64,000 nt of DNA from Mantamonas sphyraenae (GCA_026936335.1 JAPMXV010000020.1:1-64000), one strand, 5' to 3'. Positions 49,891 to 59,616 are shown, counted from the first letter of the stretch. Numbers and translations: made by a program. Notes: generated by a model from the sequence alone, not told the origin.

Positions 49891-51546
49891 TCAGCATTTG
49901 CCGCAAACCGGTTCACCTGATGCGGTCACGGCAAATCGGCCGTCTGCAAACGGAGAGGCACATTTGGCACACACGAAACACTCTGGATGCCACTTCTTGT
50001 CTAGGGCCTTGACACGCTTGGGACCAAGCTGGTTGTTGCAGCGTGCACAGAGCTGTCCGTCGTCTGTGCGTCGTTTGGCCTGTTCGATGGCGTGACACGG
50101 TTCGCAGTACGGCATGTTGTCCAGCACGAGAAAGGTGTCACCGGGAAACGGGGAGCGACACAGGGTGCACACGAAACACTCCTCATGCCAGCGCTTGCCC
50201 ATGGCCTTGAGTCTGTCTGCACCCAAGGGTTGGCCACAGCCCGCACACGGTTCACCCTTCTTGGAGGCACACGTGACACACAAGGCCTTGGTGGCACCCA
50301 CTACGCCACACTCCTTGCATACGCACTGCTCGCAGTACACTAGGTCACCCACGCGTGCGTAGTTGTCTGCCTGCACGGAACCCTGGCAATGCGCACATTG
50401 GATGCACTGCAGATGGTTGTACGACGTGCCATTGCTCAATACCAACACATCGTCCTCTTCAGCAATGATCTCTCGCTGGCACACACCACACAAGCAGTGC
50501 ACGTGGTACAAACGCACTCGCTTGCGGTTGACGTACGGAATGACCTCGCCCACGCTGTCAAAGCTCTCTTCACACGAGTGGCATGACAAGCATGCGACGT
50601 GGTGCAGCTCATCCTTGTGCTCCATCACTTTGTTGGCCTTTTCCAGCTCGCTCATAGGCCGATACACGTCGTGGTTGTCCTTGTCACCATCTCCATCCCC
50701 AGTGCTGCTTCCATGGTTGCTACTGCTGCTTCCACCACCACCACCACCTGATTTATCCTCGTCCCTGGCCTGTGCCTGTGCCTGGGGCCACGCCGACAAC
50801 GGCAGCTCGCACGTGGCACACTCGCAACGGCCCTTGTGCACCGGTCCGTCGCCATCCTCACTGCCCAATGTCGCACCACAGTACGCGCACATGCGAGGTG
50901 GAGCCCTTTCCTCCTCCTCCTCCTCTTGCGCTTGTTCCCGATTTGGAGGCTGAGCGACACAGCGGAGACACAGCAGCCCTCCGTCGTCCTCCCTCCATTC
51001 ATACGGCTCACTGACACCCAACACACGGCCACATTCCACACAGGGTTTGCAAGCAAAGTGGTACTGTGCACTCATGGTCTCTAGGTACGCCTCGTCACGC
51101 TGGATGGGTTGCGAACACTCGCTGCAGCGTACTGCCTGCAACAGTGGCAGCAACGGCCCCGTGTACGTTGCAAGCGCACGTGCATAGCGTCCCATGTAGT
51201 ACAAACAGATGATCACTTGCCGGATGTTCTTCTCGTTGAAGAGATCTTCGCTCTCGAAATTTTCCGTGTCAGGAATGCCCCACTTTCGGGCGGCGGCGGC
51301 CACAAAGGCCAGATTTTCCATCTGCAGGAACGGGATGCTGCTTTGGTGGATCTTGTCGATGGTGTCCCTTTCAATGCGGTTGACCAGCTCGCACAGGGCC
51401 ACGCCGTCGCGCAACGAAGGTGCAAAGCCCTGCGTCAGTTTCCGCTTCGTGACGGCTTCAATCCATGCCGTCGCCTCCCGCTTGGCCAGCTCCAGGTCAA
51501 ACGCAGACTCTGCTGTCCACACCGCCTGCTCCTGTGACGACGACAT
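49891..51546 (-). CDS. Calponin-homology plus multi-LIM-domain protein
   Basis: The 551-residue product has an N-terminal CH domain (about 20-130: ATAWIEAVTKRKLTQGF, SLRDGVALCELVNRI, NLAFVAAAARKWGI, IRQVIICLYYMGRYA). It is followed by a series of LIM zinc fingers: CSECSQPIQRDE, CAYCGATLGSEDG, CLSCHSCEESF, CIQCAHCQGSVQ, CAGCGQPLGADR, CARCNNQLGPKR, with a typical HEECFVCTLC and HPECFVCAKC. One linker is poly-Gly/Ser/Asp-rich (about 265-300). CH plus LIM suggests actin-cytoskeleton scaffolding. The last LIM ends GKC right at the stop. Divergent from the first histidine kinase gene by 227 nt. Confidence 0.88.
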   Translation of the reverse strand: MSSSQEQAVWTAESAFDLELAKREATAWIEAVTKRKLTQGFAPSLRDGVALCELVNRIERDTIDKIHQSSIPFLQMENLAFVAAAARKWGIPDTENFESEDLFNEKNIRQVIICLYYMGRYARALATYTGPLLPLLQAVRCSECSQPIQRDEAYLETMSAQYHFACKPCVECGRVLGVSEPYEWREDDGGLLCLRCVAQPPNREQAQEEEEEERAPPRMCAYCGATLGSEDGDGPVHKGRCECATCELPLSAWPQAQAQARDEDKSGGGGGGSSSSNHGSSTGDGDGDKDNHDVYRPMSELEKANKVMEHKDELHHVACLSCHSCEESFDSVGEVIPYVNRKRVRLYHVHCLCGVCQREIIAEEDDVLVLSNGTSYNHLQCIQCAHCQGSVQADNYARVGDLVYCEQCVCKECGVVGATKALCVTCASKKGEPCAGCGQPLGADRLKAMGKRWHEECFVCTLCRSPFPGDTFLVLDNMPYCEPCHAIEQAKRRTDDGQLCARCNNQLGPKRVKALDKKWHPECFVCAKCASPFADGRFAVTASGEPVCGKC

Positions 51547-51773
51547 GTGAAGAGGGTGCGTATTTGTGTTTGATTTGGTTGGCGAGAGCGTTTGACATGT
51601 TGTGAGCGCACACATGCACACTTGATGTTCCGGCTGGATGAAGACGTGTGCACAACCGGGTGGCTGGTGCCGCTGGTGTCGAAGGAGACTGGGAGCAGAG
51701 GGAAAAAGAAACGCAACAAAAACGAGGTTTGCGCAGGGCCAACAAGGTTTTTTGCGCAGTGCGGCAGGTCGAG

Positions 51774-54700
51774 ATGAAGGATCCTGCCGTGGATGTGGAG
51801 GAGGAACGGCTGGGTGTGCGGCTGTTGGGGCTGCGGTTCAACGACAGCGACATGGAAAACCGATTCATGAGCTGGAAATCGGCCAAGCTAGCTTTGGTCT
51901 CGATGATTCTGGCCATCCCACAGGCGTTGCGTTTTGCGTTTGGTTTCCTCACCACAGGCACCTTTCTCGGCGTAGACACAACCCCACCGCCGGCTGCCAT
52001 CACTGTCGGTTGGATCCTTGTGGTGCTGACCTTTGTGTATGTGGTTCTACTGCTGCTCGTGCGCCGTTTGGGTCGTTTTGATGCAGAGGCCGATGTGCCC
52101 GCGGCTCTCCCAGACACGGTTCGCGCCCTGGGCACCGTAATGGCCCTTGCCGACGGCTTTGTATACCTTTCCTTCATGCAGCAGTATGCAATGGAGCACA
52201 CTGGCGCTGGAGACATGAAAGACCTGACGCTGGCGGCGTACAGCGTGCTGTCGCGCTTTTGGGTGCTTGGTTTGCAGCTGCCGCTGACGGTACAGCTGGA
52301 CACCCTGAGTGTGACGTTCTACTGCATCAGCTTCTTTGTGCTTTACCTCTCCATGGTGCACTTCCTGCTGCCATTGTCGGTGGAGGCGCTGATGCTCTCG
52401 CAGTTTCTGGCATTGACAATTGCCACCGTCCTGATTGTGACCTGGTGCGACAAGTACCTTCGCAAACAGTACGCTCTCAGCTGCATCGTGTCATCGATGG
52501 ATCGCAAACGGTTTGACTTTCTGGCCACGAGTGTGACGGAGGGAGTGATGGTGGTGGACGGCGACGGGGGCGTGCAAGAAGCAAATGATGCGTCACGGAA
52601 ACTGCTGGGCATTCGGGCGGACACAGCACTGGAGACGGTGACACTGTATTCATTCTTTGATGAGGATGAGCTTACGTGGCTGGCAGACCAGATGGACGAT
52701 GCCATGGTCAACTCGAGCACTGGGTCATCCGGGTCGGACAAGGGAAGCGTGTCAGGAAAACAGGGTGATGATGTGGAGAACATGCGACACGTGAAGGCAA
52801 CGTCGATGGATGGACGCACTGTGTTTGTGCAGGTGCGCTTGCATCCGTTTAGACGTCTGGGAGATGCGTTGAAACAACGCGGTCCTGGCGTGGGCATGTC
52901 CACGGTGACCAACAGCCCCGGTTTGGTGTCACCCAACGACAGCGAAACGGAGGAGGAGAGTGGAAGCGAATCTGACTCTGGTCGCGGGGTACAAGGAAGA
53001 AACAGATCACGAACACGGCAGAGCGCAGTGGAGATCCTGCGCAGTGGAAGGCTGGCATCGGGAGCACAAGCAAGGCGACAGACCACCACCGATGAGTTTC
53101 TGATGAATGTGCTGCAGTCGTTGGAGGAGCAGGATGTGGAGTCACAGCGTGGTGGCGGGGTTGCGGGTGCGGGTGGGTGGGGCCCAAACAGCATCGCAGT
53201 GACCCCGGTGCGACTGGGGCGAGGGTCATTGGCTGCGTTGGAGTCTGTGGGGTTGGAGTCGCCTTCAAACTCATCAAATGATGTCACCGAACGAATGTCG
53301 GGGCTGAGTACACCCATGCGGCGGCTGCGCGATCGTGCGAGGGATGGGACGACGCGTGGGGGCAAGGGAAAGGGCAAGAAGAAGAAGCGCAAGGCACCTC
53401 AGTTCCTGATGGTGATGCGAGACATCACATCCATCATGCAAAGCAAGAAGGAGGTGGAGAAGCTGGCCAAATCGCAAGAGCTGTTTCTGGCAAGTGTGTC
53501 GCACGAACTGCTGACGCCGCTGAACTGCATCCTGGGGTTGAACCGAGCGATGCAAGCAGGTGGAATGAGTGGAGTGCAGAAGAGGCAGCTGAAACTGATT
53601 GAGAACTCGTCGTTGCTGCTGATGAATCTCATCGACGAGATCCTGTCGTACAGCGATCTGCAGAATGGACGACGAGGATCGGGGTCGAGCGGACAGGATG
53701 GGAATGGGAGTGGGAGTGGGAGTGGGAACGGGGCAGTGGATGCATTCAACGTGAAGAGCCAGCGTGCAATGGCGGAAGAGTCGCAGCACTTTAATCTGGT
53801 GGAACTTGTGGAGGACATGGTGGAGATGATGGAGAATGACGCGAGTGCAAAGGGACTGTCGATCACGACGTTGATTGACCTTGGGCCACACGAAGGACCG
53901 ATTGTGGGGAACGCACGTGCGCTGCGCACGCTGTTGTTCCACTATGTGAGCAATGCGATCAAGTTCAACCGGGAGGAGGGGGATGTGGTTGTGCGTGTGC
54001 AGAGGGTGGAGGAAGAAGGAGAAGCGAGTGGAGTGCTGCTGTATGGAGACCTGCGGTTGCGAGTAGAGGTGATGGACACAGGGATGGGGATCACAGCGGA
54101 GAAGCAGAAGGGGCTGTTTCGGCAGTTTGGGCAGTTGGACGACGGGTACACACGGGAGGTGGGAGGGTTTGGGCTGGGGCTTGCGCTGTGTGCGGACATT
54201 GTGCGGCAGAAGCTGATGCATGGGGAGTACGGGGTGGAGAGCACGGCAGGGGCGGGGTCGACGTTCTGGTTTGAGTTTGAGGTGAACATCGATGCGGGAG
54301 GCAGCCGATGGACGGTGCAGTGGACAGAGGCAGGGCTGGGAAAGCGAGTGTTGCTTGTGCACGGGAGCGAGTGGGTTGGGGAGAGCATTGGACACAAGGT
54401 GGAGCAGACGGGAGCGGATGTGGTGCATGTGTCGTCAGTGATGGAGGCAGTGGAGTTGCTTGTGCGGGATGGAGAGTGGAGTCTGGAGGAGCAGCCGCTG
54501 GATGTGGAGAAGTGTCTGGGGTATGACCGGATCCTTGTGGACAGCCTTGTGCCTGGAGTGATGGATGTACCGTTGTTGCGGTGGTTGAACGAGCTTGAGC
54601 GGCGACCAGCGGTTGTGTTGCTGTCGAGTGTGTCGTTGGGGGGATGGTACGATGGGCTGTATCCTGGGTTTGGGGTCATGCCGCGGATCTGTCCGATGGC

Positions 54701-54842
54701 AGCGCTGAACATGATGTTTGAGGACTGGGAGGCATTTGTACAGGCAACAGGAGGCGGGGAGATCAGTCGTCGTTCAAGTGCACCCTCGTCGCGAAGATCA
54801 AGCAGAACAACCGTAGTGACGACTCCTCGTTCGATCAGGTGA
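51774..54842 (+). CDS. Membrane-bound PAS histidine kinase with degenerate receiver (copy 1)
   Basis: The 1022-residue product has about six TM helices (residues 38-225), a PAS-like domain (about 240-330, RKRFDFLATSVTEGVMVVD), a long Ser/Asp-rich linker and a dimerisation helix with H-box SVSHELLTPLNCILGL (His577). The ATPase domain follows: N-box NAIKFN, G1 DTGMGI, G2 GGFGLGLAL. The C-terminal 150 residues have receiver-like folding, with RILVDSLVPGVMD where the phospho-acceptor Asp belongs (near 922). The usual acidic pair is replaced by HG in VLLVHGSEW. It likely senses membrane or lumenal cues by phospho-relay (family knowledge). Copy 2 starts 142 nt after its stop and shares the kinase half almost base for base. 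Confidence 0.9.
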   Translation: MKDPAVDVEEERLGVRLLGLRFNDSDMENRFMSWKSAKLALVSMILAIPQALRFAFGFLTTGTFLGVDTTPPPAAITVGWILVVLTFVYVVLLLLVRRLGRFDAEADVPAALPDTVRALGTVMALADGFVYLSFMQQYAMEHTGAGDMKDLTLAAYSVLSRFWVLGLQLPLTVQLDTLSVTFYCISFFVLYLSMVHFLLPLSVEALMLSQFLALTIATVLIVTWCDKYLRKQYALSCIVSSMDRKRFDFLATSVTEGVMVVDGDGGVQEANDASRKLLGIRADTALETVTLYSFFDEDELTWLADQMDDAMVNSSTGSSGSDKGSVSGKQGDDVENMRHVKATSMDGRTVFVQVRLHPFRRLGDALKQRGPGVGMSTVTNSPGLVSPNDSETEEESGSESDSGRGVQGRNRSRTRQSAVEILRSGRLASGAQARRQTTTDEFLMNVLQSLEEQDVESQRGGGVAGAGGWGPNSIAVTPVRLGRGSLAALESVGLESPSNSSNDVTERMSGLSTPMRRLRDRARDGTTRGGKGKGKKKKRKAPQFLMVMRDITSIMQSKKEVEKLAKSQELFLASVSHELLTPLNCILGLNRAMQAGGMSGVQKRQLKLIENSSLLLMNLIDEILSYSDLQNGRRGSGSSGQDGNGSGSGSGNGAVDAFNVKSQRAMAEESQHFNLVELVEDMVEMMENDASAKGLSITTLIDLGPHEGPIVGNARALRTLLFHYVSNAIKFNREEGDVVVRVQRVEEEGEASGVLLYGDLRLRVEVMDTGMGITAEKQKGLFRQFGQLDDGYTREVGGFGLGLALCADIVRQKLMHGEYGVESTAGAGSTFWFEFEVNIDAGGSRWTVQWTEAGLGKRVLLVHGSEWVGESIGHKVEQTGADVVHVSSVMEAVELLVRDGEWSLEEQPLDVEKCLGYDRILVDSLVPGVMDVPLLRWLNELERRPAVVLLSSVSLGGWYDGLYPGFGVMPRICPMAALNMMFEDWEAFVQATGGGEISRRSSAPSSRRSSRTTVVTTPRSIR
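52420..54760 (+). repeat. Mosaic duplicated blocks, histidine kinase copy 1
   Basis: Four islands of near-identical DNA match copy 2. They are 52420-52727 (55633-55940), about 52784-52845 (55991-56052), about 53020-53152 (56235-56367) and 53390-54760 (56579-57943). Between islands the DNA is diverged or unalignable. In the last island, 1.37 kb long, I noted only about ten substitutions and a length change in a GGGAGT-type repeat. Confidence 0.85.
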
Positions 54843-54983
54843 AGGGTTATCAGGTCAACGAATTGGTGGCGTCTGCGTGTGTCTGTGTGTGCGGGGTGGC
54901 CACACGGCGTGGCAGGGATTTTCTGCGCGCAGGAGTCAAACGAAAAAACCTTCCATCCCCCACCAAAACACAACTTGCAAGGC

Positions 54984-57900
54984 ATGCCACACCTTCAGCA
55001 TGGCGAAGACGAGCTGGGAATGCTATACTTTGGGCTTCGGTTCGAGGAGGAGAGCGTGGAAAAAGGATTCCAGCTGTGGAAGTCCGAGAAGATGGCGAAT
55101 CTTTCTGCGGTGATTTGCATAGCGGCCTTATCTCGCATCGTGTTTGTGATCATCAACGGAAAGATGCTTGTGGTGCCCGTGGTACCACCTACAGTCGTGT
55201 TTGTGTTTGCATGGCTGTACACGCTGCTTTCGCTGCTGTATTTTGGGGTTGTTATTTGGGGCAAACACTTCCGGAAGGCAAGTTTGCCGGTGCCATGGAT
55301 TCCCACGTTTGTGCGTGCGATAGGCATCTTGATGGCCCTGTTTGCACTTGGGGTGTACTTTATCACTGCCAATGCGTACGCCACACAGCTGATGGAGCAG
55401 TACGGGAGCTTGGAAGGCAAGCAAGAGGAAGACGAGTTGCACCTGGTCTTCTTTGGCGTCCTGACGCGCCTGTACGTGTTCGGCTTGTTGCTCCCTGCGA
55501 TGGTTCAACTGGACACACTGAGTGCATTCTTGTACAGTCTCATGTATCTCATCTACTACTACTCTGCGGCCGAACCTGTGATTCCACAGGTGGTGCGTGA
55601 CTCGCTGTGGTCGCAGATGTTGGCGTTGGCCATTGCCACCGTCCTGATTGTGACCTGGTGCGACAAGTACCTTCGCAAACAGTACGCCCTCAATTGTATC
55701 GTGTCATCGATGGATCGAAAACGGTTTGACTTTCTGGCCACGAGTGTGACGGAGGGAGTGATGGTGGTGGACGGCGACGGGGGTGTGCAAGAAGCAAATG
55801 ATGCGTCACGGAAACTGCTGGGCATTCGGGCGGACACAGCACTGGAGACGGTGACACTGTATTCATTCTTTGATGAGGATGAGCTTACGTGGCTGGCAGA
55901 CCAGATGGACGATGCAATGGTCAACTCGAGCAGTGGGTCGTCGGGATCGTTGCGCGCGGGAGAAACGGCTGCACTCTTGCAGGAGGAGGAGATGCGACAC
56001 GTGAAGGCAACGTCGATGGATGGACGCACTGTGTTTGTGCAAGTGCGCTTGCAGCCATTTGCACGTGTGGGTGAAACACTGCAGGCTGCGGCAAAGCCCG
56101 GGGGCAACCTTGCCAACAGGTCGCAGGTGAATGCGGGAGGCTTGACACCCATTGTCGAGGAGGAGGAGGACAGTGCAGGGAGCGATTCAGACTCTGGTCG
56201 CGGGGTGCATGGACAGGGAAGGAGAAGACCCCGGCAGAGCGCAGTGGAGATCCTGCGCAGTGGAAGGCTGGCATCGGGAGCACAAGCAAGGCGACAGACC
56301 ACCACCGATGAGTTTCTGATGAATGTGCTGCAGTCGTTGGAGGAGCAGGATGTGGAGTCACAACGTGGCGGCGGCGGTGGTGGCTCGTGGATGGGCAGCA
56401 TGGCCCCGACGCCAGTGCGGCTGGGACGAGGGTCTTTGGCACAAACACCCGTACTTTCAGACACAGCCAGCGTGGAATCTGAACCAGTCACACCGATTGG
56501 TCGGTGGCGCGCGCGTACAATAGACAGTGCACGACGAAGGCGACGTGACAGGAGTAACGTCAAGGACAAGAAGAAGCGGCGCAAGGCACCTCAGTTCTTG
56601 ATGGTGATGCGAGACATCACATCCATCATGCAAAGCAAGAAGGAGGTGGAGAAGCTGGCCAAATCACAAGAGCTGTTTCTGGCAAGTGTGTCGCACGAAC
56701 TGCTGACGCCGCTGAACTGCATCCTGGGGTTGAACCGAGCGATGCAAGCAGGTGGAATGAGTGGAGTGCAGAAGAGGCAGCTGAAACTGATTGAGAACTC
56801 GTCGTTGCTGCTGATGAATCTCATCGACGAGATTCTGTCGTACAGCGATCTGCAGAATGGACGACGAGGATCGGTGTCGAGCGGACAGGACGGGAGTGGG
56901 AGTGGGAACGGGAACGGGGCAGTGGATGCATTCAACGTGAAGAGCCAGCGTGCAATGGCGGAAGAGTCGCAGCACTTTAATCTGGTGGAACTTGTGGAGG
57001 ACATGGTGGAGATGATGGAGAATGACGCGAGTGCAAAGGGACTGTCGATCACGACGTTGATTGACCTTGGGCCACACGAAGGACCGATTGTGGGGAACGC
57101 ACGTGCGCTGCGTACGCTGTTGTTCCACTATGTGAGCAATGCGATCAAGTTCAACCGGGAGGAGGGGGATGTGGTTGTGCGTGTGCAGAGGGTGGAGGAA
57201 GAAGGAGAAGCGAGTGGAGTGCTGCTGTATGGAGACCTGCGGTTGCGAGTAGAGGTGATGGACACAGGGATGGGGATCACAGCGGAGAAGCAGAAGGGGC
57301 TGTTTCGGCAGTTTGGGCAGTTGGACGACGGGTACACACGGGAGGTGGGAGGGTTTGGGCTGGGGCTTGCGCTGTGTGCGGACATTGTGCGGCAGAAGCT
57401 GATGCATGGGGAGTACGGGGTGGAGAGCACGGCAGGGGCGGGGTCGACGTTCTGGTTTGAGTTTGAGGTGAACATTGATGCGGGAGGCAGCCGACGGACG
57501 GTGCAGTGGACAGAGGCAGGGCTGGGAAAGCGAGTGTTGCTTGTGCACGGGAGCGAGTGGGTTGGGGAGAGCATTGGACACAAGGTGGAGCAGACGGGAG
57601 CAGATGTGGTGCATGTGTCGTCAGTGATGGAGGCAGTGGAGTTGCTTGTGCGGGATGGAGAGTGGAGTCTGGAGGAGCAGCCGCTGGATGTGGAGAAGTG
57701 TCTGGGGTATGACCGGATCCTTGTGGACAGCCTTGTGCCTGGAGTGATGGATGTACCGTTGTTGCGGTGGTTGAACGAGCTTGAGCGGCGACCAGCGGTT
57801 GTGTTGCTGTCGAGTGTGTCGTTGGGGGGATGGTACGATGGGCTGTATCCTGGGTTTGGGGTCATGCCGCGGATCTGTCCGATGGCAGCGCTGAACATGA

Positions 57901-58049
57901 TGTTTGAGGACTGGGAGGCATTTGTACAGGCAACAGGAGGCGGGGAAGTGGGTGGTCACAACAGTGCTCGCTCCAGCGGGCGTTCGAGCAAGGCGCCTTC
58001 TCGCCGTCCCAGCCAGGGCCTGATGAGTTCCAGTGCCCTTCTCGGTTGA
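54984..58049 (+). CDS. Membrane-bound PAS histidine kinase with degenerate receiver (copy 2)
   Basis: The 1021-residue paralog of the upstream gene starts MPHLQHGEDELGM. Its first 215 residues (TM sensor) share topology but little sequence with copy 1, for example LVVPVVPPTVVFVFAWLYTL in place of copy 1's loop. From TM6 on, PAS, linker islands, H-box (His571), ATPase and receiver-like end are near identical. Only the linker, a Gly/Ser repeat and the last 30 residues differ. The tail ends SRRPSQGLMSSSALLG. The receiver again lacks the acidic pair. Different sensors on a common output suggest two inputs to one relay (inference). Confidence 0.9.
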   Translation: MPHLQHGEDELGMLYFGLRFEEESVEKGFQLWKSEKMANLSAVICIAALSRIVFVIINGKMLVVPVVPPTVVFVFAWLYTLLSLLYFGVVIWGKHFRKASLPVPWIPTFVRAIGILMALFALGVYFITANAYATQLMEQYGSLEGKQEEDELHLVFFGVLTRLYVFGLLLPAMVQLDTLSAFLYSLMYLIYYYSAAEPVIPQVVRDSLWSQMLALAIATVLIVTWCDKYLRKQYALNCIVSSMDRKRFDFLATSVTEGVMVVDGDGGVQEANDASRKLLGIRADTALETVTLYSFFDEDELTWLADQMDDAMVNSSSGSSGSLRAGETAALLQEEEMRHVKATSMDGRTVFVQVRLQPFARVGETLQAAAKPGGNLANRSQVNAGGLTPIVEEEEDSAGSDSDSGRGVHGQGRRRPRQSAVEILRSGRLASGAQARRQTTTDEFLMNVLQSLEEQDVESQRGGGGGGSWMGSMAPTPVRLGRGSLAQTPVLSDTASVESEPVTPIGRWRARTIDSARRRRRDRSNVKDKKKRRKAPQFLMVMRDITSIMQSKKEVEKLAKSQELFLASVSHELLTPLNCILGLNRAMQAGGMSGVQKRQLKLIENSSLLLMNLIDEILSYSDLQNGRRGSVSSGQDGSGSGNGNGAVDAFNVKSQRAMAEESQHFNLVELVEDMVEMMENDASAKGLSITTLIDLGPHEGPIVGNARALRTLLFHYVSNAIKFNREEGDVVVRVQRVEEEGEASGVLLYGDLRLRVEVMDTGMGITAEKQKGLFRQFGQLDDGYTREVGGFGLGLALCADIVRQKLMHGEYGVESTAGAGSTFWFEFEVNIDAGGSRRTVQWTEAGLGKRVLLVHGSEWVGESIGHKVEQTGADVVHVSSVMEAVELLVRDGEWSLEEQPLDVEKCLGYDRILVDSLVPGVMDVPLLRWLNELERRPAVVLLSSVSLGGWYDGLYPGFGVMPRICPMAALNMMFEDWEAFVQATGGGEVGGHNSARSSGRSSKAPSRRPSQGLMSSSALLG

Positions 58050-58923
58050 AGTGTGTGTTCATGTGCGTGCATTTGTTGCGGTTGGTCGCGGGGGCGAGTG
58101 GAGAGGGTTCGCTCCCGGGAAAGCTGGCAAAACGGAGAAACGCAACTTTGGCAAAGTTGCGCTTCTCCGCCGGCGGCGGGTTTTGCACCTGGGGGCCACG
58201 ATGTCCCATCTCACGTTGGCGGCAGAGTGCGTCCAATACAGTGGTCAATGTTCCGTGCTTCGAATACGCTGTCGTTGCCTGTGGGAAGGCGTGAAGCGTG
58301 CGTTGCGAGGGTTGCGTTTCTCCGCTCGGCCTGGAAGGGCAACCATCAAAACCCGGCTTGGACGAGACGCGCTTGTCTAACCACCAAAAGAAACTTTATT
58401 CAGGTATGCTCTCAAAGCTGAACACACGGTGAATGCGTTGCATTCGTGTGTATGTGAATGCGAATTGATGTGCATGATACTGTCCATGTGTGGCCTTGGC
58501 AGGCGTGTGTTTGCGCACTGGACAAGTTGTCGGGGACTTTTCCACCGGAGACTTTTCAGCGACTGAATTGGGTGGCGATCGACACACGATTCGAGGCCGT
58601 TGTGTGCGTTGTGCAGCTATCGCAGCGTATTGCACACACTGTCACCGCTCGTGTGGTCATGATTCCGCCGTTGTTGGAAACCTCACGGGAAAACTCTCCG
58701 TCCGGGAACTCCAAAACCGGCAACTTTTCCTAGTCTGGAACACACTCTGTTCGCAAAACACGTGTTGAGCATGCGCTACCGTCACACCTACTTGTGCACT
58801 ACCCTGTGCCGTGTGCATTGCTTCCATGGATCATCCATAGGAGTATCGTGCGAGCGACGTGGACGATTTCTCTCTGACACACGGACATCGCACGACGCGA
58901 CGCGTTCGCCCCCACAGAACAAC
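58050..58923. other. Largest intergenic gap, 874 bp, with inverted and direct short repeats
   Basis: No convincing CDS, tRNA or snRNA was found. The longest ORFs (about 115-120 codons) look random. The left half carries three copies of GTTGCGTTTCTCCG: inverted at 58133-58146, direct with one change at 58157-58170, direct exact at 58314-58327. The right half has two GACTTTTC copies (58532-58542 and 58546-58557). The region just upstream of 58924 is expected to hold the LUD gene promoter. Confidence 0.55.
58134..58168. other. Long hairpin (16-bp stem, 3-nt loop)
   Basis: GGAGAAACGCAACTTT and AAAGTTGCGCTTCTCC pair over 16 positions with one mismatch around a GGC loop. It lies 85 nt past the stop of histidine kinase copy 2. 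It may act as a 3' processing or stability element or as a protein site; this is inference. Confidence 0.6.
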
Positions 58924-59616
58924 ATGAGCATCACCCAAACCGCCACTTCCCTGATTGAGAGCGACGAGCAGCTGAAGGACATCGACACGGAAAAGTACCT
59001 GACGGCAGCTCCGGAGGAGGCGCTGGACAAGACCGCCGAATCCCTGAAGGCCAAGGGACACAACGCCGTGGTGGTTGAGAACGCCGAGGCTGCGCTGCAG
59101 TACATCAAGGACAACATCCCGGAGGGTGCTTCTGTGAACACTGCTGGTAGCCGCACGCTGGCCGAGATCGGCTACGTGGAGTACGCCAAGTCGGGCGAGC
59201 ACGGATGGGACGATGTGCACGCCAAGATCCTGGCTGAGGAAGACCAGGGCAAGCAGTGGAACCTGCGACGCACTGAGGGTGCCACCGTGGACTTTTTCCT
59301 GACCTCGGTGTGCGCAGTGACGCAGGAGGGCGAGTTTGTGCTGTGTGACCTGACCGGCACTCGCACGGGTCCCATCACCCTGACCGCTGGCAACGTCATC
59401 GTCATTGTCGGTGCCCAGAAGGTGGTGGCCGACAAGGAGGCTGCCCAGGACCGCATGGAGAACTTCCAGCTGCCCGTGGAGAGCGCTCGCGCACGTGCCG
59501 TCTACGGCATTGACGGCAGCGCCATGAACAACATTGTGTGGGTCAACGGCGCCAACCCGTTTGGCGGCCAGGGTCGCTTCCACATCCTGCTTGTCAAGGA
59601 CGTGCTGGGCTATTGA
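58924..59616 (+). CDS. LUD-domain (LutC/YkgG-like) protein
   Basis: The 230-residue product has the LUD/LutC alpha-beta layout: helices up front, NAVVVENAEAALQYI, the loop VNTAGSRTLAEIG, and the central segment TVDFFLTSVCAVTQEGEFV. Then come NVIVIVGAQKVVADKEAAQDR and NPFGGQGRFHILLVKDVLGY. In bacteria LutC works with LutA and LutB in L-lactate oxidation. Stand-alone LUD proteins also exist in bacteria and a few protists, without assigned reaction. No LutA/LutB relative is present here. The ATG at 58924 (AACAACATGAG) starts the conserved helices; no targeting peptide is evident. Confidence 0.85.
   Translation: MSITQTATSLIESDEQLKDIDTEKYLTAAPEEALDKTAESLKAKGHNAVVVENAEAALQYIKDNIPEGASVNTAGSRTLAEIGYVEYAKSGEHGWDDVHAKILAEEDQGKQWNLRRTEGATVDFFLTSVCAVTQEGEFVLCDLTGTRTGPITLTAGNVIVIVGAQKVVADKEAAQDRMENFQLPVESARARAVYGIDGSAMNNIVWVNGANPFGGQGRFHILLVKDVLGY

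Noticed and set aside
58240-58275. Possible tRNA T-loop (TTCGAAT) near 58258
   Set aside because: The flanking bases do not form a T-stem and no acceptor or anticodon arm is found.
58532-58543. NF-kappaB-like site GGGGACTTTTCC
   Set aside because: It has an extra T compared with the classic site, and nothing supports Rel factors in this organism.
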